A stretch of 16,019 nt of DNA from Scytalidium lignicola (taxonomy: Eukaryota; Ascomycota; Leotiomycetes), in contig NCSJ02000572.1 in assembly GCA_002812745.2 (NCBI GenBank), positions 1 to 16,019 on the forward strand. Reading direction: 5' to 3'. Position numbers and translations under genes: made by a program. The notes below the pieces were generated by a model. The model worked only from the letters and a program-made list of their open reading frames with translations, had not been told where the DNA came from and did no database searches. This document shows, in pieces, positions 7,561 to 16,019 of the stretch (position 1 is the stretch's first letter; each line of letters opens with the position of its first letter).

Positions 7561-9408
7561 TTAAAAAGCCAATGTTATTCCAGTATAGCATCCATCATCA
7601 GAATGAACCACTGTCTTATCAGTACGATCTAAATTAAAACGATAAACAGTGCCTCCCAGGTCAGTAACATAAACATGATTATGTCTTGGATCTAGCTTGA
7701 GGCCAATAGGCTCGTGGAAATGCCTTGCCAGCATTTCTAGCTTTCTCACCTTCTCACTAGTAGTTGGGGAACCCACGTTTGCTCTATTGAGTGTATTTCC
7801 GACGGGATATTCTCCACGGTCGGTCCAGTATAGAGTCTGAGTTTCTGGCTCGAATTTAATGTCGATAGGTTCAGGGAGGTTCTCAAAGAGAGTTTCGATG
7901 TCCGAGCGGTTCGAAGCGGTTTCGCCAGAAGGAATCTCGATATTGGCTCGGAAGATGCGGCGCTTACCCCCTTTGCTAGGTCCCTTTTGTGTCCAGTAGA
8001 TCTTTCCAGCGTTCTTGTCCAATCCAATACCCACACACCACCGGGTCATGTCTTGCTTGTCAACAGTGTTCACATCTCCCGTCTTCACTAGTACTTCGTG
8101 GTTCTTCTACACGATGGACTCCCAACCCTTCACGGTCGCAAAAGTAAAGCCTACGGCTGCTTTCATCCACAACTAGTTGCTTTGGGGTATGCACCTTTCC
8201 CGGCTCGATTAGGGTCTTCACGTTGGAGCCATCCAATTTGGCGGAGAGGACTGAGCCGTCAAAAGTTGATGTGTGGCGACCCATGTTAGTCCAGAACATC
8301 CGGCCCTCTGACGGGGCGATATCAATCCCGTCAGGGCAGTTTAGGGCAGTTAATAGAGTCGTGGAGGTACCATATGGGGTCTTGCATATAATCTTCCCAT
8401 TCTGACTAGCTAATGAGACTTCAGGACAGTTACCACCAAGGCCAACGTTGAGAAAATATAGAGATGGCCCGCAAGCTGGTGGTGGAGGAGGAGGATAGAG
8501 ACCTCCTTTTATGCTCTTGGAACCTAGTCTCCCTTCCTTAATGTAATTGTTGCGCGGCCAGTCCACAGTGAGGCTTCCATCCAGGTTTCGCTCTTCAATA
8601 TAGTTATCTTCAATAAAGGCGACTGTGTCAAGGTTAGTCTGATCTATCAGTTTGTAGGGAGGAAGTCTGTTCTTGAACATTTGATCCCAGAGCTTATCAA
8701 TTTCTGCCGGCTCACTAACTTCATCTGCAAGAATTGTCAGAATTTCACCCTTCACGGCAGCCCAGAGACGATTGAAGATGAATCTGTGATACAGTTAATA
8801 TATAGGCTAGACGTAGTTAGATAGACAGTATTTATTGGTGCTTACCCTGTGGATTATTTTCTAGCTGTTGCTGGTAGAAGACCGCAGTCATCCAAAACTT
8901 TAGTCAAAAAGGGAAGGATATCAGGGTTCGTTTCTCCACACGACATAAGTTCCACAGTTCGAATAGTTGGAGGCATGGTGAAATGGATGTTGAGCACCTG
9001 TGACCGACGCTGATGTCTCACTTGCTCGATTATAAATCGAGACTTAAACGACGACGAATTAGAGCTTAAGATACAATCTGCTGGTGCTTTCTTATCAAGC
9101 TCTCCAAAGGTATCAATCTTCAGCTCCAACTTTTCCGGGACTGCCTCGATTACCAGCCAGGCGTCTCGGACGGCACTCTCCATGTCTTCGAATGCAGCAT
9201 AATGACCGTATGTGCGTTTTCCCTTGGAAAGGGCTGAAACCTCATCCTTATGACTATTAATATATTCGATTGCTCCGTCTCTAGCATCCTTGGAAGGGTC
9301 TCTGATGTTAACACTATATCCCGCAGCGACGAATGTACATGCAATTCGACGGCCGAGAACACCAGCGCCCAAGAGGACCACTGGCCGTGAGTCAATAGTG
9401 GGTGGCAA
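7561..9408 (-). pseudogene. 3-hydroxyacyl-CoA dehydrogenase fused to YWTD/SMP-30-like propeller, broken
   Basis: Two-part protein of about 595 residues. Exon 1 (9408-8846) is the NAD-binding 3HCDH domain: VVLLGAGVLGRRIA (GxGxxG), VIEAVPE, SSNSSSF and NIHFTMPP with the presumed catalytic His. Intron 8845-8784 (gtaagc...cacag) joins it to FIFNRLWAAVKGEIL, the helical 3HCDH C-terminal domain. After a GGLYPPPPPPACGPS linker come propeller repeats with GRMFWTNMG, RRLYFCDREG, GKIYWTQKG, QTLYWTDRGE and NHVYVTDLGG. Lesions: TAA at 8856-8854 where the family reads ARKEST (Glu to stop); a frame change at about 8085-8112 between GLGVHR and LVKTGDVN, with family residues missing; and no ATG at the start (TTG at 9408-9406 with a stop a few codons upstream). 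The family oxidises 3-hydroxyacyl-CoA or similar hydroxyacids; the propeller may be a lactonase-like or ligand-binding unit. The same fusion is known in other Pezizomycotina from memory. Confidence 0.82.
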
Positions 9409-10238
9409 CCGATACTCTTATTCCCGATCAGTATAATAGGAAAATGTTATGGTATACAGCCCTTAGATAGCATTATGAGCTTAACTAACAGACTTGTTTT
9501 ATCAAGGTGGATACTAGTTTGGCAAGACACATTCTTATCACTTACCTACGATAGCCCACCAAACTTAACAGGGCGAAACTGTGTTATACCTTACAGGGTT
9601 TTTTCTAAATACTCTGGACAATCATACACAGAATCTATATTTCACGTCTGTGATGTTATCATTCATCAAACGCGCGACGAGAGTTCCAGATTTAGTATCA
9701 AAGATATGTCACAAACAACTTTAAGCTCCAAACAAAAACTCGAATGTATCTTCCACGAAGCTGCACCATATCTTGTCGACAAAACTTCCTACAAAACTCT
9801 TCATCAACATCTAGAGAGACTTGGTCTAACAATCCATGTTGGATATGCAATAACCAGACTTTGTCGATTATGCCTCGAAAACAAGTCAGAGATCACGCAA
9901 GAACTTCAGACTTTATATTTTGACTGTTCCTATAGAGCAGGGCAAGTAGTCGAATGCTTCCTGCATATGCGCCGCTTGTCAACTAATGTGTGCCGTTCTT
10001 GGGCTTTCGTCCATAATGCTGTCAGTTGCGCCATTGTACTGAACGATTTGAGGTCCATGGATCTTGTCAAAGATCAGTCACAGCACAACACATCAAAGAT
10101 CTGATTGAAATTTTGATAACCGTTCTAGAAAGAGACGAAAGAGAACCTTCCTGGTGTGATGACGATACTAATAGGCGATATTTCGGGCCATACTCGCGTG
10201 CAGTTATAGCTTTAAAACAGACTTACAGTAATAATTGA
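9409..10238 (+). pseudogene. C-terminal fragment of a fungal-specific transcription factor
   Basis: The frame from about 9409 through the ATG at 9475 to 10104 reads like the middle-homology and C-terminal part of a Zn2Cys6 regulator: NRLVLSRWILVWQDTFLSL, YDSPPNL, YRAGQVVECFLHMRRLS and RSWAFVHNAVSCAIVLNDL. At about 10070-10075 the frame slips one base. The overlapping frame continues TAQHIKDLIEILITVLERDE and ends GPYSRAVIALKQTY at 10238, which is a typical C-terminus for this family. No Zn2Cys6 DNA-binding domain or linker is present, because the sequence runs straight into the head-to-head dehydrogenase at 9408. The fragment therefore appears 5'-truncated as well as frameshifted. Target genes cannot be inferred. 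Confidence 0.65.
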
Positions 10239-11336
10239 ATTTATAAGGTTAATTACACAATCTTCAAATCAAACGTGATGATAATACTTGCTATTAGTAT
10301 TTTTTTTCGTTTACACAGACAGCCCGTAATTACAGGCTTCGGCGTCATGTAATACGCTATAACTACAGCGTTTACCTCCTACACTTCGGCTACTATACTG
10401 TAATACATCACACTCATTATAGTACACTATAAATTAGTTAACATAAATGGTACATTAAAAATATTTACAATTTCTATCAATTTATCAATTAACTATAGCT
10501 TATTTTGAATCATTAACTGTTCTAATTTATACAATGTTAGAATTTTGCTGTTTTTGTTATTTTCGGACTTAATGTAGGTTGAGATTATTTTCAGTATCCG
10601 TGAGATGTGTCGATTTAACTACACTTTTTTATTGAGCTTTTTTNATATTTGATATATTAATCCTAGGGGCTTTTAACTTATACACAGATGAGAGGTTTGG
10701 TATCAGAAGCGTGTGATAGCGCAAAGAGAACTAGAGGGTTGGATTGTTGTTACTTAAGTACTCCGGACACGTATATGTGATCCCTGCATGCTCAGGCAGT
10801 TGGTTGTAGGAAGAGTACTCCACAGTACATTAATCTAGCAAAGTCTAAACAAAGAATTACTACCAGTAGTAAGTATGTATTTATAGATATGGAAGATTTC
10901 AATATCATTTTTAGCCGAACCAGCAACTTTGCGGTTTATGAATGGACCGGAGAAGTGAGTCCAGCAATCCCCGATTTCTCATCGTCACGTGCCACAAAAA
11001 CTGTGGTTACTGGAGCACCAAATACAGCAATCATAATTGTATCAAACCATTTTTAGTTTACTCGTGATGTATAGTAATCAAATTATTTGCATCTAATGTC
11101 ATTGTTGTTACAAGTCGATGCGCCTCTGAAAACCAATTCGAGTCTCGACGGGGAAATTAAATCTACACATACCGCTAAGCCATATAGGGTAATATCAGTC
11201 AGGATCAATATCACTCTCAAGCTCCTCCCTCTCCGTACGCAGCATTGATCTTTTGTACCGGTTCCTCTGTTCATTTTACCATAAGCTCCCGTCATAACTC
11301 AAAAGAGTGTCTAATGTATTTCTTTTGGGTATCGAA
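10239..11336. other. Gene-poor AT-rich intergenic stretch with an N
   Basis: No convincing gene. It holds a palindrome cluster (10321-10371), a single unresolved base at 10644 after a T run, and short open stretches on both strands at about 10891-11056 (plus strand begins MEDFNIIFSRTSNFAVYEW; minus strand includes VFGAPVTTVFVARDDEKSG) that match no family I know. The minus-strand frame at 11295-11083 lacks domain features. Confidence 0.35.
10321..10371. repeat. Cluster of two near-palindromes
   Basis: agcccgtaattacaggct (10321-10338) pairs with itself at all but one position per arm. acgctataactacagcgt (10354-10371) pairs with two mismatches per arm. Short words (cttcggc, gtaatac) recur just downstream to about 10410. 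GC-rich palindromes inside AT-rich DNA could be the end of a degenerate mobile element, but no partner terminus was found. Confidence 0.35.
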
Positions 11337-12517
11337 ATGGAGCAATACGTTCCATCCTCCAGAGACGAGGACTTCAACGAACCCAGTCAAGAACGCGTCA
11401 CTCTGCTGACACGACTACAGAACGCTTTACATTCTCAAGTTCCATCACACTTCTGGGCAGCCTGCCATATTTGTGATATCGACTCGTTACAGTGGATTAC
11501 GCAGGCTACAGAACTACATCCGTGCTAGTATGAAGCCAAATCAAGAATGACGGCTAGGATTGTAATAGGCTGTGAGTTCATTTTCCTGGATTCTTTACAG
11601 TGGGTGGTATTATACTGTAATAGGGTACAAAATGCTGCCAGTAGCTTGCAAATTGCCCTTCAATTCACCGTTATTCCTCTACTAGCTCCTGTAAACCCGT
11701 GCTAGCTTTTCTTCTTTATCATCTTGAAGCAAAGCACTGACATTGCTGTAACGCAGGGTATGATGACTTCAGATCGACAGACCTTGACCTGACACCAATA
11801 ATGCCCGACGAATGTATCGGTGGTAGTTATGTATCTGGACGGTCGAGAGTAAGTTTGATTATTTTCACTGTCTCCATCTACTTCCTCGTCAGCAAATACT
11901 TAGATTTGGAGCAGGCTATCCTTCGGGATGACAATCATTGCATTCTTACTGGGTCGAACATCATCGAAGTAGCTCAAATATACCCTGATTATCTCTACAG
12001 AAAATCAATACAGCGACAAGAAGTAGATCTCTGGATGATCCTCAAATATTTCTTTCCTTCTACAAGAGTTGATACTTGGAAGGATGTTGCAAATACAAAA
12101 TATCATACTCCAGCAAATCTATTTTGCCTCAGTCCTGTTGCCCGAGCTCTCTGGAATACAGGAGCATTCGCTCTGAAACCAATATCGAGGAATAACAATA
12201 ATACTACTTTAATAGTGCAATTCTTTTGGCAGGTCGAATCTCTGGAACCGCCTACACTATGTAAGAGAAGTCTCTTCGCCCATCCATCATCGATACAACA
12301 CCTTACTGGACCTCCTGATTCCCAGCTATATCATATCAATTCTCCAGGACAGTATATCAAATCTGGTGATGTATTCACTCTCAGTACAGAAGATCCTGAG
12401 AAAATGCCATTACCGAGTTTTGAATTGCTTGAGTTGCAGTGGTGTGTACACAGGATATTGGCAATGGCAGGACCAACTTACGAGGAGGGGGAGGAGGAGG
12501 GGGAGGAGGAATACTAA
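11337..12517 (+). pseudogene. Fungal HNH-domain (HNH_2-like) protein, stop codon and altered motif
   Basis: The three-exon model 11337-11571, 11757-11848 and 11915-12517 keeps one frame for 310 codons (introns of 185 and 66 bp; gtgagt...cgcag and gtaagt...agcag). The N-terminal part has LLTRLQNALHSQVPSHFWAACHICDID split over residues about 25-52. The HNH_2-like region (about 110-195) has RDDNHCILTGSNIIEVAQIYP, which I give in part, then PANLFCLSP, ALWNTGAFALKPIS and VQFFW. The C-terminus is acidic (EEGEEEGEEEY). One in-frame TAG lies at 11526-11528 (codon 64). In HNH_2 relatives the first motif reads VAHIYP and the later one SPxxH; here they are Gln130 and Arg186, while Asn177 remains, so nuclease activity is unlikely even if the stop were absent. 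Intron 2 could also be read through in frame, so that splice is less certain. Confidence 0.72.
12478..12512 (+). repeat. Purine-only GAG/GGGG tract
   Basis: A G/A-only run encodes the Glu/Gly-rich end of the HNH protein. It has several closely spaced G2-G5 runs and could form a G-quadruplex or be slippage-prone. It is low-complexity coding sequence. Confidence 0.4.
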
Positions 12518-12848
12518 TTCCATTCTAGATCAGAGGACGAATAGGAGTGGTTAAGGCATGTAGAAGAGATTAAATAGACTCATTTGGAAAAAACGAAACT
12601 TACATAGGATAAAAAGAAGAAAACTTTTGCCAAGACGTAGTTCAATAAGCTTACTGCTCTCTCAACTTCGCATCCAGCATCAACATGCACAGGTTGTATG
12701 CTCAATTCCCACGTGTCCCAAATGAAGACCTTAGAAAATATATCAAAAGCTATAACCATGCATTATGCTTAACGGCAGGGTCTAATCAGCTTAATTAACT
12801 ACATTACACATCTTTTGCCAGTTCTCAAGGCTGCATCAGAAGAGTTTT
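12518..12848. other. Convergent intergenic region
   Basis: It separates the 3' end of the HNH gene from the 3' end of the minus-strand DRE2 relic. I see no open reading frame, RNA gene or clear repeat in it. Confidence 0.4.
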
Positions 12849-13763
12849 TCATAATTGTACCGCGTCGTGTAGAATCTGAACCTTTTCACCTGGATTGAAA
12901 GCTGGCAAGCCAACTTAAGGAAGCTGGTACATCTGAACGCATCGCCTAGGGCACAGTTACCACATGAGCCCGTTTTCCCTTGCACAGTGAAATCCGACTC
13001 GATTAGGTCATCTGACTGAAGCTTGAATATGTTTAATGTATTATTTGCCTCTGTCTGTCGAGCCTTGTCCTCTGCCTCAAGTTGAGCAGCTAGACCACAA
13101 GTACAGTCCTTGCAGGCTCGTCGCCTTCGTCCTAGTTTTAGTCGACACTCTAAAGCTTCAGGTTATTAGCAAAAGCGCATAGAGTAGGTATTGAAAGCTA
13201 CTCAACTTACGTTGTATAGGCCACTTTAAATCCTCTTCTGATAATAACGTATCCTCATCAATCAATTCATCGTCATCGTCATTATCAAGAGCGTTACTCA
13301 GATTATAAACGCTTGTGTCTATTTTATTCTGAGCACTGATTTTTTTCGCACCAAGCCGGAGAGGTATTGCAATTATCTCTTCATCGTGCGGTTTTTGGAA
13401 TACTCCATCTTTTTCAACCAGCCCAGCTAAGACTGCCTCTCGTGCCTCACTTACATCAAAAGAGCCACCTTGAACTTGTAGTTTTGCGCCAGCTCTCATA
13501 GATGGGACAAGTGCAGTGTATATATTTCAATTAAGAAGTTGCAATGGTTTGGATGATAATACACTATCAGTGTTGGAAAGTACGAGAACATAGTCGTATG
13601 TATTTGAGGGGAGGAAGACGAAGCCGGCGGATAGTCGGTCGAGCATTTGTAAGTCGGTCGCACGACGATCGAAAGCTCCGAAGACGTCTCGTAACTTGTC
13701 TTCCTTGGTGGCTACCGACGGACGTGCCAGAAGAAGGGTGCGCTGGGTACTGCCGTCCAACAT
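12849..13763 (-). pseudogene. DRE2: Decayed copy of Dre2/anamorsin (cytosolic Fe-S assembly)
   Basis: Dre2 passes electrons from Tah18 to the cytosolic iron-sulfur assembly machinery. The N-terminal methyltransferase-like domain reads RTLLLARPSVATKEDKLRDV and LQMLDRLSAGFVFLPSNTYD, from the ATG at 13763 (the frame stays open upstream to 13883). The acidic linker has ELIDEDTLLSEEDLKWPIQ. Intron 13210-13156 joins to PLEC, then [20 protein letters not shown], the [2Fe-2S] motif, which is intact. The [4Fe-4S] motif reads [16 protein letters not shown], where the fourth Cys is Phe. Lesions: TGA at 13529-13527 where the family context is LLNR (Arg CGA to TGA, a C-to-T change); R-to-W in LKRPIQ; and a one-base shift at about 12912-12925, after which [20 protein letters not shown] ends at 12851-12849. 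DRE2 is essential in yeast, so an intact copy is expected elsewhere. Confidence 0.85.
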
Positions 13764-13949
13764 GGCGAATCTGCCCAACGTCTCTATATCAACTGTTGTG
13801 TGAGAACGCAAAGTTGAGGTGGAGGTTGAAGTTGAGCTTAACCTCAGGTGGCGACTCACCTCATCGTGACGTAGGCCGACCACGGAGGTTAACTCGTTTA
13901 GTAAGCATTAAAAAAACATTAGTCAACGCTAGAAAATCTTAACGTAAAT
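13764..13949. other. 5' flank of the DRE2 relic
   Basis: The minus-strand frame is open to a GTG at 13883 and includes a Ser/Thr repeat (STSTSTSTL). Dre2 proteins usually start near the ATG at 13763, so the extension may be leader sequence or a variable N-terminus. The plus-strand frame at 13544-13942 is its shadow. Confidence 0.35.
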
Positions 13950-13983
13950 CCCGGTCCACCCAAACACCCGGTCTACCCAAACA
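13950..13983. repeat. 17-bp direct tandem duplication at the edge of the AT-rich block
   Basis: cccggtccacccaaaca (13950-13966) is followed immediately by a copy with a single C-to-T difference (13967-13983). It sits exactly where the sequence changes from gene-like composition to AT-rich relic DNA. Repeated subunits at a terminus are a feature of some Tc1/pogo-type elements, so this may be an element end; no matching inverted copy is in the window. Confidence 0.55.
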
Positions 13984-15390
13984 CTTTTTTGCCACTTAAA
14001 TGTTTAACAATAAATATTCAACCAACAACAACGAATAATCAAATAAATTCAGTGACTAGCTAATTGAGGACATTTAGTAATTTTATGACCTGAAACCTTA
14101 TATCCTGAGCATGTTGGTGACTATCGTGATGGTGCTTGTAAAAGATTGGTAGATGTTGAAGGATTTGACCCTTTAACTACATTTTACACTATTACATTTA
14201 ATTAAGCTAATTCTTAAGCCTCCTGCCTTGTTAAAGAGCTTGTATAAACTAATCACTTTCTAGTTCTATAAAGTTTTTATTGTAATAAAGCATTTATAGT
14301 TTATAATTCTTTGATTTCTTATGTTAATATCACTTTATCATGTATAACTAATTCAAAACCTTTAATCAATTGATTAAAAGTTATTTTAACAAGAGTAAAA
14401 GGGTTATTTTACTCTTTAAGTAATCATTAGATAATCTTAGATTATAATTATAATTAAACAAAATTATAAGATGTTTTTAGAATTTATTATATTCTAGAAT
14501 TACTATTATAAGTACTTCTTAGAAGTATAAGAGTCTTATTAACTTAAACATACAATTTAAAGAGTATATACTTTAATTTATATAAAATTAATTTAATAAC
14601 TAAAAATCCACTTTGGATATTTGTTAATTTAAAAGTTTATTAATGTACAATTAAATATAACTTTAAGAAATCCTCTTTATTAATATATTAAATTTTACTT
14701 TATACTTTACTTTTGATTTATATATTATATACATACTTAAGAATTGAGAAATAAATTATATTAAATAGTTAAAAGAGATAAGATGAATAAAAANGGTATA
14801 CAAATCAGAATAATCTTATACTAAATGTTATAAAACTATGCTATCCAGATTACTAAATAGCCTTAAGAGTAAGGTAAATGTTCAAGAATAGCAAAAATAT
14901 ATGACATACAAATAATTAAGTTAAGGGTAAGATTTAGTAATATATTTAGGTTGAACATAAGGAGTTTACTCTTATGTTCTTACAATATACTTATATAAAT
15001 AATGAAATAAAGCTAAATTATTAGATTACCTTAATCCTCTAATTCAAGTTCCTAGATTACTAGATTATTCTGATCTTATAATCCTTATTATATAACCCTT
15101 TAATTGTTAGATTCTCTATATACACTTATTATATACTAAGCTTTAAGTTTACACTAATTAATTTGTTCAGTCAATCTTATAACATTATCCCCTTTTTATA
15201 CTAATATTGCCTTAATACTTAATTATTATCATAAATAATCTTATTGTTCATTAATCCATTTTTTCTTTTCAACATACTATTAAAATGTTCAAGTCTTGAT
15301 AATAGTAATTTATTAGAATGATTATGATTAAGAAAACATTAAGAAAGATTAAGTCTTAGTATTTATATCTAAAACCTCAAGATCAAAGTA
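13984..15390. repeat. AT-rich, RIP-like degenerate repeat DNA
   Basis: Very AT-rich sequence with abundant TpA and stop codons in all frames, and one unresolved base at 14794. The transition begins after the 17-bp duplication, is gradual to about 14280 and strong beyond. A slightly richer stretch at 14087-14200 is open for 38 codons and starts PETLYPEHVGDYRDGACKRL, a possible coding relic I cannot identify. No RNA gene was recognised. The composition and the decayed ORF downstream fit a transposon inactivated by repeat-induced point mutation. Confidence 0.65.
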
Positions 15391-15741
15391 ATGCCTTATA
15401 CATATTATGAACAAAAAGGACTATTATACAAGATAGTTCTTAACTTTGATTGTTATAAAGAATATATTTATAACAATTATAAATGCAATAGTAAGTATCT
15501 TCATATTCTCTCCTAAGAGTTATATAAACACAAGAATAAACACTTTTCTTCTGAATATAAGAAGACCTTCATTACCTTGACCTAAGCTTCTCAAGCTTTA
15601 GCTAAAGTTATTACTTGTCTTACTTACTTGGATAAACAACAAGTTTTTCTTTAGAAACATGTTGAGGAAATAGTACATTATAGTCTAAAGACCTTAGATA
15701 AACTAGATACTAAAAAGAATAAAGAGAGGCAAGAGAAATAA
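15391..15741 (+). mobile_element. RIP-decayed ORF of a fungal repeat-associated Cys-rich/coiled-coil protein
   Basis: One frame of 117 codons starts with ATG at 15391 and ends at TAA 15739-15741, with internal stops at 15514-15516, 15583-15585 and 15652-15654. It begins MPYTYYEQKGLLYKIV and continues NFDCYKEYIYNNYKCN. Replacing Tyr by Cys at the regular positions gives the CxxCxxKGLxC...CxxC spacing of a Cys-rich N-terminus seen, from memory, in repeat-borne fungal proteins. TGY to TAY is the G-to-A change expected of RIP. The second half (ALAKVITCLTYLDKQQVFL, then LKTLDKLDTKKNKERQEK) matches the coiled-coil tail of the same kind of protein (SLDELD...EEKERQE in relatives). The original role is unknown; these genes occur in multicopy mobile DNA. 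Confidence 0.6.
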
Positions 15742-16019
15742 AGTTTTTTATAACCTTTAAAGTTGTATTTTACCAACTTAAATATAACTTCTTCTTCTAT
15801 TGTTAACCTTTTCTTCTTCAATCTTATGATTTTATTGCTTAGAAATCCATTCTAGGATAAGTTTAGTAATATCCTTTTAATAACTCCTTATAACTTATAA
15901 GATTAAAAGTAAGTTCTTATTTATTTTCACTTTTTAAGTATCTTATCCATTTAACCAAGTATTATAATTTCTTATAATACATCTTATAACTAATGATTTT
16001 TTCAACTTTGTATTCTTTT
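15742..16019. repeat. AT-rich RIP-like sequence continuing to the window end
   Basis: Same composition as the block before it, with no recognisable coding sequence or terminal repeat. The element probably continues beyond the window. Confidence 0.5.

Noticed and set aside
7746..8036. Minus-strand open frame in another phase, and plus-strand frames at 8098-8405
   Set aside because: Shadows of the YWTD propeller coding region.
11083..11295. Minus-strand open frame of 70 codons upstream of the HNH gene
   Set aside because: No family resemblance; likely chance in promoter DNA.
13544..13942. Plus-strand open frame of 132 codons
   Set aside because: Antisense to the N-terminal domain of the DRE2 relic, whose protein match is clear.
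1..16019. CRISPR arrays, tRNA or rRNA genes, bacterial operons
   Set aside because: No regularly spaced repeats, cloverleaf or rRNA sequence was seen; intron-bearing genes show this is eukaryotic DNA.

Overview
The window looks like nuclear DNA of a filamentous ascomycete. Genes carry short spliceosomal introns (about 55-185 bp, GTRAGT...YAG). The protein families are typical of Pezizomycotina: a fungal GST, a ToxD/LovC-like enoyl reductase, a 3-hydroxyacyl-CoA dehydrogenase fused to a YWTD propeller, a fungal HNH protein, and Dre2. An AT-rich block at the right end has the look of repeat-induced point mutation (RIP). From memory the Dre2-like copy most resembles Leotiomycetes (Botrytis/Sclerotinia relatives), but I cannot confirm the taxon.

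Layout: (1) 386-1311 (+), a three-exon glutathione S-transferase, the only gene that reads cleanly. (2) about 1600-3240 (-), a decayed aminoglycoside-phosphotransferase/AIM9-like kinase visible only by piecing frames together. (3) 3958-5470 (+), a four-exon medium-chain reductase of the trans-enoyl-reductase type with one single-base frameshift, preceded by twin 18-bp inverted repeats. (4) 6942-6118 (-), a conserved fungal nuclear-type protein of unknown function with a frameshift and a stop. (5) 9408-7561 (-), the hydroxyacyl-CoA dehydrogenase/YWTD fusion with a nonsense codon, a frameshift and no ATG. (6) 9409-10238 (+), the C-terminal part of a fungal transcription factor, abutting gene 5 head to head and frameshifted. 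(7) 11337-12517 (+), a fungal HNH-domain protein with one stop and both expected histidines replaced. (8) about 13763-12849 (-), a decayed copy of DRE2/anamorsin. (9) about 13950-16019, an AT-rich relic repeat block containing a decayed mobile-element ORF at 15391-15741.

The genes do not form an obvious pathway. The common theme is decay: seven of eight recognisable genes have one or more disabling lesions, beside a RIP-like AT-rich block. Several lesions are C-to-T or G-to-A type (Arg to TGA, Trp to TGA/TAG, Cys to Tyr), but some are single-base indels or other changes. Two isolated N bases (10644, 14794) show the assembly is not perfect, so single-base frameshifts need read-level confirmation. 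Multiple stops and lost key residues in the same genes still argue for true pseudogenes. The pattern fits a subtelomeric or repeat-flanked graveyard of duplicated genes.
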